DNA of 64,000 nucleotides from Ahaetulla prasina. Taxonomy: Eukaryota; Chordata; Lepidosauria; Squamata; Colubridae. Below, one piece after another: positions 46,258 through 57,607 of the stretch. The stretch covers positions 160,781,236-160,845,235 of the forward strand of contig NC_080539.1 in assembly GCF_028640845.1 (NCBI RefSeq). Reading direction: 5' to 3'. Every line of letters starts with the position of its first letter. The first letter of the stretch is position 1. Under the pieces are notes generated by a model. That model saw nothing but the letters and a program-made list of their open reading frames with translations. It did no database searches and was not told the DNA's origin. The position numbers and the translations under genes are program-made.

Positions 46258-46563
46258 CAGGCGGTCCTCGACTTACAACAGTTTGTTTAGTGACCATTCA
46301 AAGTTACAATGGCTCTGAAAAAGTGACTTTATGACCATTGTAGCACCCCATGGTCATGTGATCCCCTTCTGCAACCTTCTGACAAAATCAATGGGGAAGC
46401 GAGATTCACTTAGCAACCGTGATACTAACTTAGCAACTGTCGTGATTCACTTAAAAACTGTGGCACCAGAGCTCATTAAATGAGGCAAAACTCTCTTAAC
46501 AACTGTCTCATTTAGCAACAGAAATTCGGGGCTCCATTCTGGTCATACATTAAGGACTACTTG
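46258..46563. mobile_element. Mariner-like MITE (family M) in array unit 3
   Basis: caggcggtcctcgacttac to attaaggactacttg, flanked by TA on both sides. Internally deleted compared with the copies at 47042 and 48242. Confidence 0.85.
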
Positions 46564-47041
46564 TAGTAATGCCTGAAAAAAAAGCTACAGCACCATTCAA
46601 GGAAAGGGATGGGAATAACAATGCTAACCCCGAATTCACAGTAAAGGGAGCTCAGCACATCGGGAGACAGCACCAAATCCTTGAAAGCAGGATTTTTTTT
46701 GAATTTATATCCGCCCTTCTCCGAAGGACTCAGGGCAGTGTACAGCCAAATGTAAAACAATACAGTGTACAAATTAAAACAACAATTAAAATACATATTT
46801 TATAAATGGCCGAAAATTAAAACTGTCGAATTAGACCCATAATAAAATACCCCAGTTAAAATTATTAAAATCCAGAAATTTAAAAATTTAAAAATCAAGC
46901 CAGTCCCGCTTGGATAAACAAATACATTTTCAATTCACGTGAAAGGTCTATGAAAGCAATATTTCATAGAACTTCATAGTAGGAACACAAGTGAGGGTGG
47001 AACACAAAGCCACTTGCTTCCTTGTTCATGATTTTCAAGTA

Positions 47042-47416
47042 CAGGCGGTCCTCGACTTACAACAGTTTGTTTAGTGACCATTCAAAGTTACAATGGCTCT
47101 GAAAAAAAGCGACTTTATGACCATTGTAGCACCCCCATGGTCATGTGATGAAAATTCAGAAGCCTGGCTACTGACTCATCTTTATGATGGTTGCAGTGTC
47201 CCTGGGTCATGTGATCCCCTTCTGCAACCTTCTGACAAAATCAATGGGGAAGCGAGATTCACTTAGCAACCGTGATACTAACTTAGCAACTGTCGTGATT
47301 CACTTAAAAACTGTGGCACCAGAGCTCATTAAATGAGGCAAAACTCTCTTAACAACTGTCTCATTTAGCAACAGAAATTCGGGGCTCCATTCCGGTCATA
47401 CATTAAGGACTACTTG
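47042..47416. mobile_element. Mariner-like MITE (family M) in array unit 4
   Basis: Full 375-bp version with the same ends and TA flanks. Confidence 0.88.
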
Positions 47417-47805
47417 TAGTAATGCCTGAAAAAAAGCGACTTTATGACCATTGTAGCACCCCATGGTCATGTGATCCCTTCTGCAACCTTCTGACAAAAT
47501 CAATGAGGCGAGATTCACTTAGCAACGTGATACTAACTTAGCAACTGCCGTGATTCACTTAAAAACTGTGGCACAAAAGCTCATTAAATGAGGCAAAACT
47601 CTCTTAACAACTGTCTCATTTAGCAACAGAAATTCGGGGCTCCATTCCGGTCATACATTAAGGACTACTTGTAGTAATGCCTGAAAAAAAAGCTACAGCA
47701 CCATTCAAGGAAAGGGATGGGAATAACAATGCTAACCCCGAATTCACAGTAAAGGGAGCTCAGCACATCGGGAGACAGCACCAAATCCTTGAAACGGGAA
47801 TTTTT

Positions 47806-47810
<5 letters not shown>

Positions 47811-47890
<80 letters not shown>
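47811..47890. repeat. Homopolymer T80
   Basis: Eighty consecutive T, at the position of the LINE 3' tail in unit 4 (other units have 8-12 T). Confidence 0.95.
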
Positions 47891-47891
<1 letters not shown>

Positions 47892-48241
47892 ATTTTTTTA
47901 CCGCCCTTCTCCCGAAGGACTCAGGGCAGTGTACAGCCAAATGTAAAACAATACAGTGTACAAATTAAAACAACAATTAAAATACATATTTTATAAATGG
48001 CCGAAAATTAAAACTGTCGAATTAGACCCATAATAAAATACCCCAGTTAAAATTATTAAAATTCAGAAATTTAAAAATTTAAAAATCAAGCCAGTCCCGC
48101 TTGGATAAACAAATACATTTTCAATTCACGGCGAAAGGTCTATGAAAGCAATATTTCAATATTTCATAGAACTTCATAGTAGGAACACAAGTGAGGGTGG
48201 AACACAAAGCCACTTGCTTCCTTGTTCATGATTTTCAAGTA

Positions 48242-48616
48242 CAGGCGGTCCTTGACTTACAACAGTTTGTTTAGTGACCATTCAAAGTTACAATGGCTCT
48301 GAAAAAAAGTGACTTTATGACCATTGTAGCACCCCCATGGTCATGTGATGAAAATTCAGACGCCTGGCTACTGACTCATCTTTATGATGGTTGCAGTGTC
48401 CCTGGGTCATGTGATCCCCTTCTGCAACCTTCTGACAAAATCAATGGGGAAGCGAGATTCACTTAGCAACCGTGATACTAACTTAGCAACTGCCGTGATT
48501 CACTTAAAAACTGTGGCACAAAAGCTCATTAAATGAGGCAAAACTCTCTTAACAACTGTCTCATTTAGCAACAGAAATTCGGGGCTCCATTCCGGTCATA
48601 CATTAAGGACTACTTG
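48242..48616. mobile_element. Mariner-like MITE (family M) in array unit 5
   Basis: Same ends and length as 47042-47416. Confidence 0.88.
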
Positions 48617-48757
48617 TAGTAATGCCTGAAAAAAAAGCTACAGCACCATTCAAGGAAAGGGATGGGAATAACAATGTTAACCCCGAATTCACAGTAAAGG
48701 GAGCTCAGCACATTGGGAGACAGCACCAAATCCTTGAAACGGGATTTTTTTTTTTTT

Positions 48758-49008
48758 GAATTTATATCCCGCCCTTCTCCGAAGACTCAGGGCGGCTTAC
48801 ACTATGTCAAGCAATAGTCTTTATCCATTTGTATACTATATACAAAGTCAACTTATTGCCCCCCAACAATCTGGGTCCTCATTTTACCTACCTTATAAAG
48901 GATGGAAGGCTGAGTCAACCTTGGGCCTGGTGGGACTTGAACCTGCAATATTGCAAGCAGTTGCTGTTAATAATAGGCTGCATTAACCTGTTGTGCCACC
49001 AGAGGCCC
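48758..49008 (-). mobile_element. tRNA-derived SINE (family S3), antisense
   Basis: Minus-strand head gggcctctggtggcacaaca (box A-like) and gcaggttcaagtcccacc (box B-like); tail gactcttcggagaagggcgg-type and ataaattc. An inverted, closely similar copy is at 56304. Confidence 0.85.
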
Positions 49009-49050
49009 TATTTATATTGTTCCAAGAAATTTATTAGGAAAATGTCATTA

Positions 49051-49132
49051 TGCAGCAATTCATAATACATATACAAGGTCGGTTGCTATTTTGCAGCAAT
49101 TCATAATACATATATAAGGTCGGTTGCTATCT
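49051..49132. repeat. 41-bp tandem duplication
   Basis: tgcagcaattcataatacat starts at 49051 and 49092. Confidence 0.9.
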
Positions 49133-50103
49133 TGATTATGTTTTTATACGTAACTTGAACAAACCTTGGTGTCTTATGAATATTCAGTTGATAGATAGAT
49201 CCAACAAATACGATTCACATGACTCACATTTAAGAAGCTAAATGACAGAGCTGTTAAGAAATGATATCTGGGATTCAAAGGGCTATCAAACTCAGGACAA
49301 GGGGCTGGCCTGATTGAAGATGCTATGACAGGTGGAAGTTTGGCCCTCCACCACCGCCACCACCGCCCTCTGAAACATAGATTCCTGGGGCAAATATCAG
49401 CCAGCTGCTTTTTAGGCTCTCCTCATTCCACATGAGTAAACATCTATGAAAATTCTCAGTCATCCGGGTCATGGTTGTCCCAAAGGTGCTTTTTCAAGAG
49501 GCAGCTGGACTTTCTGAAGAAGCTTCTTGGATGAGAAGAGAAGTGTCTTTAAAGAAAAACTAGAAAGTCCAGTTGCCTCTTGAAAAAGCACCTTTGGGAC
49601 TTACCATGAGTAGCAGAAAGGGGGCAAAGCAGCTGGTCCAAGTAAACAGAGCTAACTTGGCCCTGTTAGTGGATTTTCAGAGCTAGTTGCACTGTCCTTT
49701 GAAATCTGGCCAGGGTCTGTGCAACATCTACAGATCTGAAAAGGACAGGACAAGCACAGATGTTGCTCTTCAGTCATTTCTGTGCTTCTGTACTTATCTG
49801 TACTCTACTGTTGGTTACTATTTTGGCCAGGCAGTCAAAAAAAGTTAAGGATGGAAAACATAATATCCTATTAAAATACAGATAAACATAACTCTGTCAA
49901 GGAACCAGACTTACTTATTTTAAGATTTTACCATGTAAATTAAGTCTGAGTTGGCACATCGAAACCATGAGAACTACATCGTACTTAAGTTTGCAATTCT
50001 ACACTGGTTTTTTTAAAAGAAGATAAAGGAAAACAGGCAACACAACGCTTGAATTTACAAGCCAAAATTTACTGAAAGGTAAGTCATAGCATATGAGGAG
50101 GAT
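49133..50103. other. Non-coding; one long inverted repeat at 49478-49600
   Basis: Arms gtcccaaaggtgctttttca (49478) and tgaaaaagcacctttgggac (49581) pair over about 38 bp around a 46-bp loop. This resembles a palindromic vertebrate repeat but no target duplication was found. Confidence 0.7.
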
Positions 50104-50199
50104 CCAGATTGTTGGGGGCAATATGCTGACTCTGTAAACCACTTAGAAGGGCCTGTAAAGCATTGTGAAGTGATACATAAGTAAGTGCTATTGCTATAT
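50104..50199 (+). mobile_element. SINE family S1, 3' part
   Basis: ccagattgttgggggcaata, gctgactctgtaaaccactt and gtgctattgctata. Confidence 0.75.
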
Positions 50200-51275
50200 T
50201 CAGTGCAATCCCCTTTCCAGGAAACAAGCACTGAAAAACTAAGAAAACAACTTATGCTATAGTTGTTCCATTGTGAGAACGGTGGGGAAACAATGTGGGT
50301 TTAGTTAGGTTTATTTTATAGTTGACTTTTGGTTGGTTGTTATTATCTGACGTGGGGTAGCTGAGAAGCTTGGAGGTTGACCAAAGGTAACAGCAATGAC
50401 AGACAGAAGTGAATATGGTGGGAGATGAGACATGAACTGTTCCAAGGAAAAAGAGATTGCAAATTTCTGCTTCAGGGCCCCAATTTCAACTCAGCGGCCA
50501 GATATCCAAATCACCGGCTACATTGGGATCAAGCTCATGCTCTTGAATGCCAGCTCTGTCTGCAATAAATTTAACCACCCAATGATTTGTCCGTTTAAGC
50601 ATTTATTTGCACGGCTAATTGGCTGCTGCGGTTACATGATGGATATTTCTTGTGTGGCAGAAAAAAACAAGGAAAACCCAGCTGAAACAAAGAGCTAACA
50701 CAGGCATTCCAATAACTCCTTGCTTTTAGTAGCCAGTGACAACCAGCAAAGGATACTAAGATATACCAGAAGAGTGCTGGCCACGTCAATGCCAATGTGT
50801 TTGAATGACTTTATTCGTTAAGAAGGAGCGCATACATTCACAAATCATCTACATAACACACCACAAATAAGGCTTTTAAAAGCCCAAGCTGACTGAAGAA
50901 AGGGAAAGGGGAGGGATGAACAAAAACCAAGTGAAATCCACTCCCATTAACACTTTCTACTGTCAACAAAAGAGCTCTGTGAATCGAATGATTCAACATT
51001 TCCTGTTCCACACAGGCAGAAGCCTGGGAGCACTTGATGAGGTAATGCACATTTGGAATTCTTGGGGCGGAAGAGCTGAGTCATGCTATTATTACCATCA
51101 ATCCCCTCAGACAAAAGAGGCTTCAAGGTCTCCCCTCACCAGCGCCACAGCCGGACAAGAAAGAAGGCACGGGTCAAGCAAATATGCTGTGGCACATATC
51201 CGTCTGAACTTTGAAAAAGGTACCCACTTATTGTTCCCAAATTGCAAAGGAGCTGGGGACAATGTCCTTGACCTG
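50200..51275. other. No recognised feature
   Basis: Unique-looking sequence; open frames on both strands near 50432 and 50916 lack domains or splice context. Confidence 0.4.
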
Positions 51276-51283
51276 CTTTAGAG

Positions 51284-51414
51284 CAGGGCTCTCCAACCTT
51301 GGCAACTTTAAGACTTGTGGACTTCAACTCCCAGTGTTCCTTAGCAAAGCTGGCTGAGGAACTCTGGGAGTTGAAGTCCACAAGTCTTAAAGTTGCCAAG
51401 GTTGGAGACCCCTG
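51284..51414. mobile_element. Palindromic MITE family P with perfect TSD
   Basis: cagggctctccaaccttggc pairs with its complement at the other end over about 55 bp per arm. The exact 8-bp duplication ctttagag (51276-51283, 51415-51422) indicates a hAT-type transposition. Confidence 0.92.
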
Positions 51415-51715
51415 CTTTAGAGCACAATAAGGTCTCAAAATTCCATTTTTTTTTCTTTTCCCAAGTCTCCTAGCGTTTGGTCCTTTCGATGAAAAAACTC
51501 CCCTCACCGAAGATCAGCCTTTCCCAACATACTTGGTTTTTCTATGTCTAAGAATGAGAAATCAAAAGGGTTGCATTTGGTTTAAAAAAAACCCAAAACA
51601 TTAACCACTTCTATTGTCTCATCAATCCACTCAAAGAAACATTTTCCCAAGGTCTTTTGCTCAGGCTTCACTGAACTTTCATGGTATCGCACCGTCCCAT
51701 TTCATATACGAAATG

Positions 51716-52112
51716 GTATAGGGTCTCCTGCTTGAGCAGGGGGTTGAACTAGAAGACCTTCAAGGTCCCTTCCATCTCTATTCTGACTGAGTGAGTGAGT
51801 GAAAGGAAGCTGCAAAAGACTGGCTGATAGTTGCTAAATACACAACAGAAAAAAGAAGAGAGGTGGCATGCCTACAAAAGCAGCTGTAGAATTGAAGCTA
51901 CAAATGCAAATGTGAATTTGTGGGTGTCTAATCAATCCTGCCCCGCAAATGGGCTGCCAATGGTTGTGGCGTAACAGAATAGCCACCTCCTCATGTACCT
52001 GAAAGAAGAACTTCTCTAGGTAGAAAAAGGATGTTAGGAACAAGATTCATAAGACTGAAGGGACCTTAGAGGTCTTCTAGTCAAACCCCCTGCCCAAGGC
52101 AAGAGTCCTAAT
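51716..52112. mobile_element. Two short CR1 3' ends in opposite orientation
   Basis: Plus strand 51716-51780: cagggggttgaactagaaga, ccttcaaggtcccttccatc. Minus strand 52040-52112: the same phrase reads in reverse (gggaccttagaggtcttcta). Sequence between them is unrecognised. Confidence 0.65.
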
Positions 52113-52194
52113 GCGATTGACTTGCCTTCTCCCAAACACACTCATCTTTACTGTGAATGTCTAGATCTATTTTCAGTGCAGGGAAAAGTGTGTG

Positions 52195-52228
52195 TGGTGT
52201 GTGAGAGGGAGGGAGGGAGAGGGAGAGG

Positions 52229-52278
<50 letters not shown>

Positions 52279-52286
52279 GAGAGAGA
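52195..52286. repeat. GA/GGGA microsatellite
   Basis: Purine-only run of gaga and ggga units. Confidence 0.9.
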
Positions 52287-53230
52287 TCTACCGCTGGAAG
52301 TTTGATATGATGCAGCAGATGAACGTTTTTGTAAACTCAGTTGTTCTTTTTGTAGACCATAACGTAATTATTTTGACAGGCAAACTCCCTGACCTAAGCA
52401 GATTTTATAGCTTTGAACAAATAACTGATATCTCTCAATTTCACTTTTTCCTACTTGGTACAATTGAAGTAGCAAGCTAGCGACACAATTCATGGAAGGG
52501 CAAACACAATAGAAACAGGGGGGAAAAAAAAGTAAATGTAGGACATTAAAGCATTTTGCAAAGATGGGGTTTTTTTGTTTTTTTGTTTTTGTGGGATCTT
52601 TTAAGTATCTGTGACATTGAGAAATATTTTCCCCCACTAAGCATTTTAAATTATTGCCCTAAAAATGCTTACTGTGAGTTTTGATAGGCCTTGGATTTAT
52701 TTTGAGGCTGAAATATTTGGGGGGAAATGTAATGCTATAACTGATGGACCTTTAGCTCACTGTATAATTATGTTCAGATATACTAGCTATAACAGCTATA
52801 AAAATATGCTTTCCTGCTGATTTAGGTTGAAAGTTCAAAGAAAGCAAAGCTATACATGTCCTTTTTCTTTTCTGAACGCTTAAAAAGGATGTTCACAAGC
52901 CCAAATGTAGGGCTGCCACCTTTCCTGGATTGACCTAGAGACTTTAGTTTGAATCCCTTATTTCTGGAATATGTGTAATGGTGGGAAGGAAATTCCTTTC
53001 CTGCACCCAGCAATGCTTGCTAGGTCATTTATCAATATGGATTTACTGCTCGTTCAAAAATTCTCGTCCTCCTTTATTGTAATTAAAAATACTCTGCCTG
53101 AAAGATGATCATTCATTTCCAGACAGTTGTTAATAAGTGATTCCTCTTTCAAAGCTATGTCTCTTGCAGATACAAGGGCAGGGCACAGACCCTCTTGCTG
53201 CCCACAGCAGAACAGCTTTGGAGAATAGCA
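52287..53230. other. No recognised feature
   Basis: AT-rich; no supportable coding sequence. Confidence 0.4.
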
Positions 53231-53238
53231 CTTAAAGG

Positions 53239-53375
53239 CAGTGGTAGGATTCAAATAATTTAACAACCGGTTCTCTGCCCTAATGATTTCTTCCAACAAC
53301 CAGTTCACCAAACTGCTCAGAAAGTTAACAACCAGTTCTCCCGAAGTGGTGCAAATTAGCTGAATCCCACCACTG
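53239..53375. mobile_element. hAT MITE family A, short copy with perfect TSD
   Basis: Ends cagtggtaggattc and gaatcccaccactg; exact 8-bp duplication cttaaagg at 53231-53238 and 53376-53383. Confidence 0.93.
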
Positions 53376-53383
53376 CTTAAAGG

Positions 53384-53921
53384 TTAAGGCAGAATGGCCA
53401 AGCCTGAATCAGCCTTAAGTGGCCAATAGGAATTGAAGGGGTACCACTCATGATGGAGTAGTACAATAAATGCACCTAGATAAGAAAGGAAACCTCAGTA
53501 CAGCTACAGATGACTTAAAGCTACTTTAAGTGTGAACTCATCCATTGCCATGGGGTGAAGTATCACCAGTTTGCTGCTGCTACCTAATTACATATCTCCA
53601 TCTGGGTGAATCAAGTGATGTCATGAATGTAAGTCCTAGAGTCTGAAGGCTGAGGTTCTGGATGGGGAACACCAGGCTTCAGCTGAACTCTGTCGAGACT
53701 AAGTGCCTCTATGGGGGCTTTATGGCTCCAGGACTTGGCCATCTTTGGTGGCAATCGTGGTTAGGAGGAGCCTTACGCAACTTCTCACTTCACCTAAAGG
53801 TTTTGTATATTTTGTTTTCTATACTATTTATTTCTTAGTGTGGATTGCTGTGTGCTACCCAGAATCACTTTTGATGAGATGGGCAACTATATAAATTTGA
53901 TAAATAAATATACATATTGAG
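53384..53921. other. Unrecognised DNA ending in a LINE tail
   Basis: gagatgggcaactatataaa tttgataaataaata at 53875-53911 is a CR1/L2-like 3' terminus; its body upstream (to about 53800) is decayed. Confidence 0.5.
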
Positions 53922-54500
53922 CGGTGGTGGGATTCAAATAATTTAACAACCGGTTCTCTGCCCTAATGACCGGCTGGGTGGACGTGGCCATGGTGGGACT
54001 GGCAGGCAGCACTCTGCCTCCTGCACCCACTGAGAGCAAAAACAGATCATGGGGGCGACATGCCTCCCCCACGACCCATTTTGAGCCTAGTAGGCCTCCC
54101 TGCAGCCTCCTAGGAGTGAAAACGGGCCATGGGGAGGGGCATATCACCCCTAACACCCCATTTTGGGCCTAGGAGGCCTCCCTGAAGCTTCCTGGTAGCT
54201 AAAATGGGGAGCATGGGGACTCCTGGGAGGGGAGGGGTCCACCAGCAATTTAACTAATTAAATTAATTAATTAATTAATTAATTAATTAAGGGGCATGCA
54301 TAAGAGCACAAAAGTGCCTACCGTTCCTGTCCTATTGTTCCCTTTCATTATATCAGATTAATATAGTTATTGCATACTTTTACTTATATATATATGTTTT
54401 TCTTTTATGATGTGTTGTTGTTTTATGTCGATGTTTACGTATACTGTTGTGACAAATAAAATTTTTAAAAAATTACCGGTTCGGCCAAATCTCACCACTG
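53922..54500. mobile_element. hAT MITE family A carrying a LINE insertion
   Basis: Ends cggtggtgggattc and aatctcaccactg; flanks atattgag (53914-53921) and ataccgag (54501-54508) match at six of eight. A plus-strand LINE 3' end (about 54255-54465: gcataagagcacaaaagtgc to tgttgtgacaaataaaat) sits inside, next to an (AATT)n run. Confidence 0.8.
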
Positions 54501-54508
54501 ATACCGAG

Positions 54509-55439
54509 GCTTACAAATTTGGTTTTATTCATGTATTTCTTCTCCTATTCCCCCACCCTGCATACATGCTGCTCTTAAATTCTAAAGGGGTAAATCCATC
54601 AATATAATGTATTAGTAACTGGTGTTGAAAGAGTGTTTCCACTGTAGGAACAGTCTTCCCTTGAGACCAAATCAAGAAATAATGAGGGTTAATTGGGACT
54701 AAAGTACTATTTGGCACTGCAGGAACAAACTTCCTACAAGAGCACTCTAATATTTTTTTTTTAATCAGAACTACCATCTATACTCAGGGGAACTTGTAAA
54801 ATCACCATAACTCTGTGATAATTGCGTTTACCTGGTACCTGTGGTGCGGGTTTTTTTCCAACACAGAGGGGGAAATTATTGAGCTATTGTGAATTGGCAT
54901 GTAGGTGGTTTTTGCTGATCCATTATCAAGATACATTCTGCCTATCCAGATTACAGAAACTATCATTTAAAATAAATGGCAAAATGCACGGAAGGGGTGG
55001 GGGAGCCTGAAGAGGTATTTCTGTATTTGCTGGGCTCTCACTGGGTTGTGTAAATTAGACCAAGAGCTCATCAACATTCTGGTGGATTTAAACACCTATA
55101 TCTTTCAACACTGTCATTATCTGGTGATAATATCTAAGCAAAATTGAGTGATTCTTGGATGGGAATCTATGCTAAAATCTCAGGGCTGTAAACTAGATTG
55201 GAAAACAGCAAAATCTCCCCCCCCCCAAAAAAAAAGATAATAACCACCCACATTTCTATTGTCCAAAGAATCAGTGTAAGCCCATATACCCAACAAGAGT
55301 TGAGTATGAAACAAACCTGCATTTACCTGGTAACACCTTTATGTCCTGCCAGGGACTATAGAGAAATCACAGCCCATAGTATTTGCCCAGCCAATTCAAT
55401 CTTTTCTGGGCTGATGCATTTCCTTCCAGAATCAAGGAA
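54509..55439. other. No recognised feature
   Basis: Unique-looking non-coding sequence. Confidence 0.4.
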
Positions 55440-55790
55440 GTGTCTCTGTAGCAAAGCCTGCCTTCTGGAATGAGATTTCCACTGAGATCCAGAAGGCTGC
55501 CAGCCTGGTGGTGCTTCAAAATGACTTGAAGGCTTGGCTCCTCTCCCAGGCCTTTAGAGAGAGTGAATGAAACCTTCTTGCATTCGTTTTGTTTCTATTC
55601 CTTTTCTTTCCTTTCTTCTCTTTTCCCTTCCTTCTATCTTCCTCCCTCCCTCCCTCCCCTCCTTCCTGTCCAGTTTTTATCATCTTTGTTATCATTTATT
55701 CTTTATTTTTGGTTTTTTTATATTCTTTTTCTTTTAAGCCACCAGAGTTGTTGGAGTTGGATAGCATGCAAATTTAACAACAACAACAAA
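55440..55790 (+). mobile_element. CR1/L2-like LINE 3' end
   Basis: gatttccactgagatccaga, gacttgaaggcttggctcct and cccaggcctttagaga correspond to the RT-ORF C-terminus ending (N-E-x-P...LK-x-WL...AF type). A pyrimidine-rich tract (55600-55670) and ccaccagagttgttggagtt then lead to an aacaac tail. Confidence 0.65.
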
Positions 55791-56303
55791 AAATTCATAA
55801 AAGACATATATGTTTCCTTTCCAGGAAAACTTTATAAATCCTAATATCTCCTATTTTTAGAGGTATCTCTTTACAGACAGTTTCTATACTTTTGGAGATA
55901 GAATACTGTATAGAGAAGCTGTCTATGAGCTTACTTTGTGCATCCTGATCAAACTAAGTGTTCCATTATAATTTTTATTAGGATTTTTACTGTATCAGTG
56001 CCAGGAAAAAACACATGCTTAGAAAGAAAGAGAGAAGCCAAGGTCAAGTGAAAATCATAGCACTGAATTGACAAAAGCTACTAGCCAACTGTGGTGGTTT
56101 TGACAAATGGCTGGAATTGGATGTATGGCCAGGGATGATGTCACTTGGTCCTAGTTAATGGTCACCTCCCTGTCAGGAATTGGCTTGTAATTTGGATGTC
56201 AAAAATAAAATCACAAAAACTGTGCAGCAATCTACCTGAACAACCGAAGGACCTCTGAGCTGTTGGCCAAAGGAGATGCAAATTTCTTGGAACAATATAA
56301 ATA

Positions 56304-56567
56304 GGGCCTCTGGTGGCGCAACAGGCTAATGCAGCCTATTATTAACAGCAACTGCTTGCAATATTGCAGGTTCTAGTCCCTCCAGGCCCAAGGTTGACTC
56401 AGCCTTCCATCCTTTATAAGGTAGGTAAAATGAGGACCCAGATTGTTGGGGGGCAATAAGTTGACTTTGTATATAGTATACAAATGGATGAAGACTATTG
56501 CTTGACATAGTGTAAGCCACCCTGAGTCTTCGGAGAAGGGCGGGATATAAATGCAAAAAAAAAAAAG
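56304..56567 (+). mobile_element. tRNA-derived SINE (family S3)
   Basis: Head gggcctctggtggcgcaaca, box B-like gcaggttctagtccc, body gactcagccttccatccttt, tail cttcggagaagggcgggata and A12. Nearly the reverse complement of 48758-49008. Confidence 0.88.
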
Positions 56568-56579
56568 CTTCAATTTATA

Positions 56580-56975
56580 CAGGTAGTCCTCGGCTTACAG
56601 CAGTTAATTTAGTGATTGTTCAAAGTAGCTACGGCACTGAAAAAAATGACTAATGACCATTTTCACACTTATGGCCGTTGCAGCGTCCCCATAGTCACAT
56701 GATTTACATTTTGGATGCTTGATAACTGGTTCATTTTTATGATTGTTGCAGTGTCCCAGGGTCATGTGATCACCTTTTGTGACCATCTGACAAGCAAAGT
56801 CAACCGGGAAGCCAGATTCACATTACAACAATGTTATTAAATTAACAACTGCGCTACTTCACTTAACAAATGTGGCAAGAGAAATTGTAAAATGGGGCAA
56901 AGCTCACTTAACAAATGTCTCACTTAACAACAGAAGTTCTGGGTTCAACTGTGGTCATAAGTGGAGGACTGCCTG
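56580..56975. mobile_element. Mariner-like MITE (family M), near full length
   Basis: caggtagtcctcggcttac to gtcataagtggaggactgcctg, 396 bp, with TA at 56578-56579 and 56976-56977. The best example in the window. Confidence 0.9.
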
Positions 56976-57351
56976 TACATCAACACAAACTTTTATTTTT
57001 GTTGTTTAGGGTACCATCCAGGCAATTAGTTACTGAATGAATGTTATTACCAAAAAACCCTACTCTCCCATGTTCTTCTACCATTTCAAATAATTTAGAA
57101 ACTACTTCAAAAGCCAAAATTGCTTAGGACAGCATGATGACAAATCCCCAAAGCAAGGCACTCATTCAAAACAACATCGATCAATATTAATGCGATTAAT
57201 TGCTTACCTTAAAATGAATTGTGACTTTCAAACTGTGAAGTGGCATTCTAAGGGCTTCCCAAACTCCTTCACCAAAGCCTCTCTGTCTCACTCAAGCCTG
57301 TCCATCGGCAACCATAGGATTTTCAACAGAATCATGAAAGCAGCACCACAG

Positions 57352-57598
57352 CAAGGGTGAAATGCTACCGGTTCGGACCGGCTCAGCTGAACAGGTAATG
57401 ATGGCGGTGGGTGGTTCGGAGAACCGGTGGCGACGGCAGCGCGAGGCTCCACCTACCCGCCCGGTTAAAACCAGGAAGTAACCTGTTTTTTACCCTCTGT
57501 GCATGCGCAGAAGGGTTTGTGCATGCACAGAGGTTCCGCAAACACATGACGCACTTCCGAACCAGTACGGAAGGTAAGTAGATTTTACCCCAACAAAT
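57352..57598. mobile_element. MITE related to hAT family A
   Basis: caagggtgaaatgctaccgg at one end, ctagattttacccc-type sequence at the other; the 9-bp direct repeat gcaccacag lies at 57343-57351 and 57599-57607. GC-rich interior with gtgcatgcgcagaaggg. Confidence 0.7.
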
Positions 57599-57607
57599 GC
57601 ACCACAG

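Larger units (their letters stand above)
45526..48757. repeat. Irregular nested tandem array (five unit starts)
   Basis: The phrase tttcatagaacttcatagta begins units at 45541, 45823, 46178, 46962 and 48162. A complete unit (about 1.2 kb) holds a unique spacer, a family M MITE, the segment gctacagcaccattcaagga, and a LINE 3' end (ccgcccttctccgaaggact). The earlier units are cut short at different points, and unit four contains an additional partial MITE copy (47417-47670). Confidence 0.92.
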
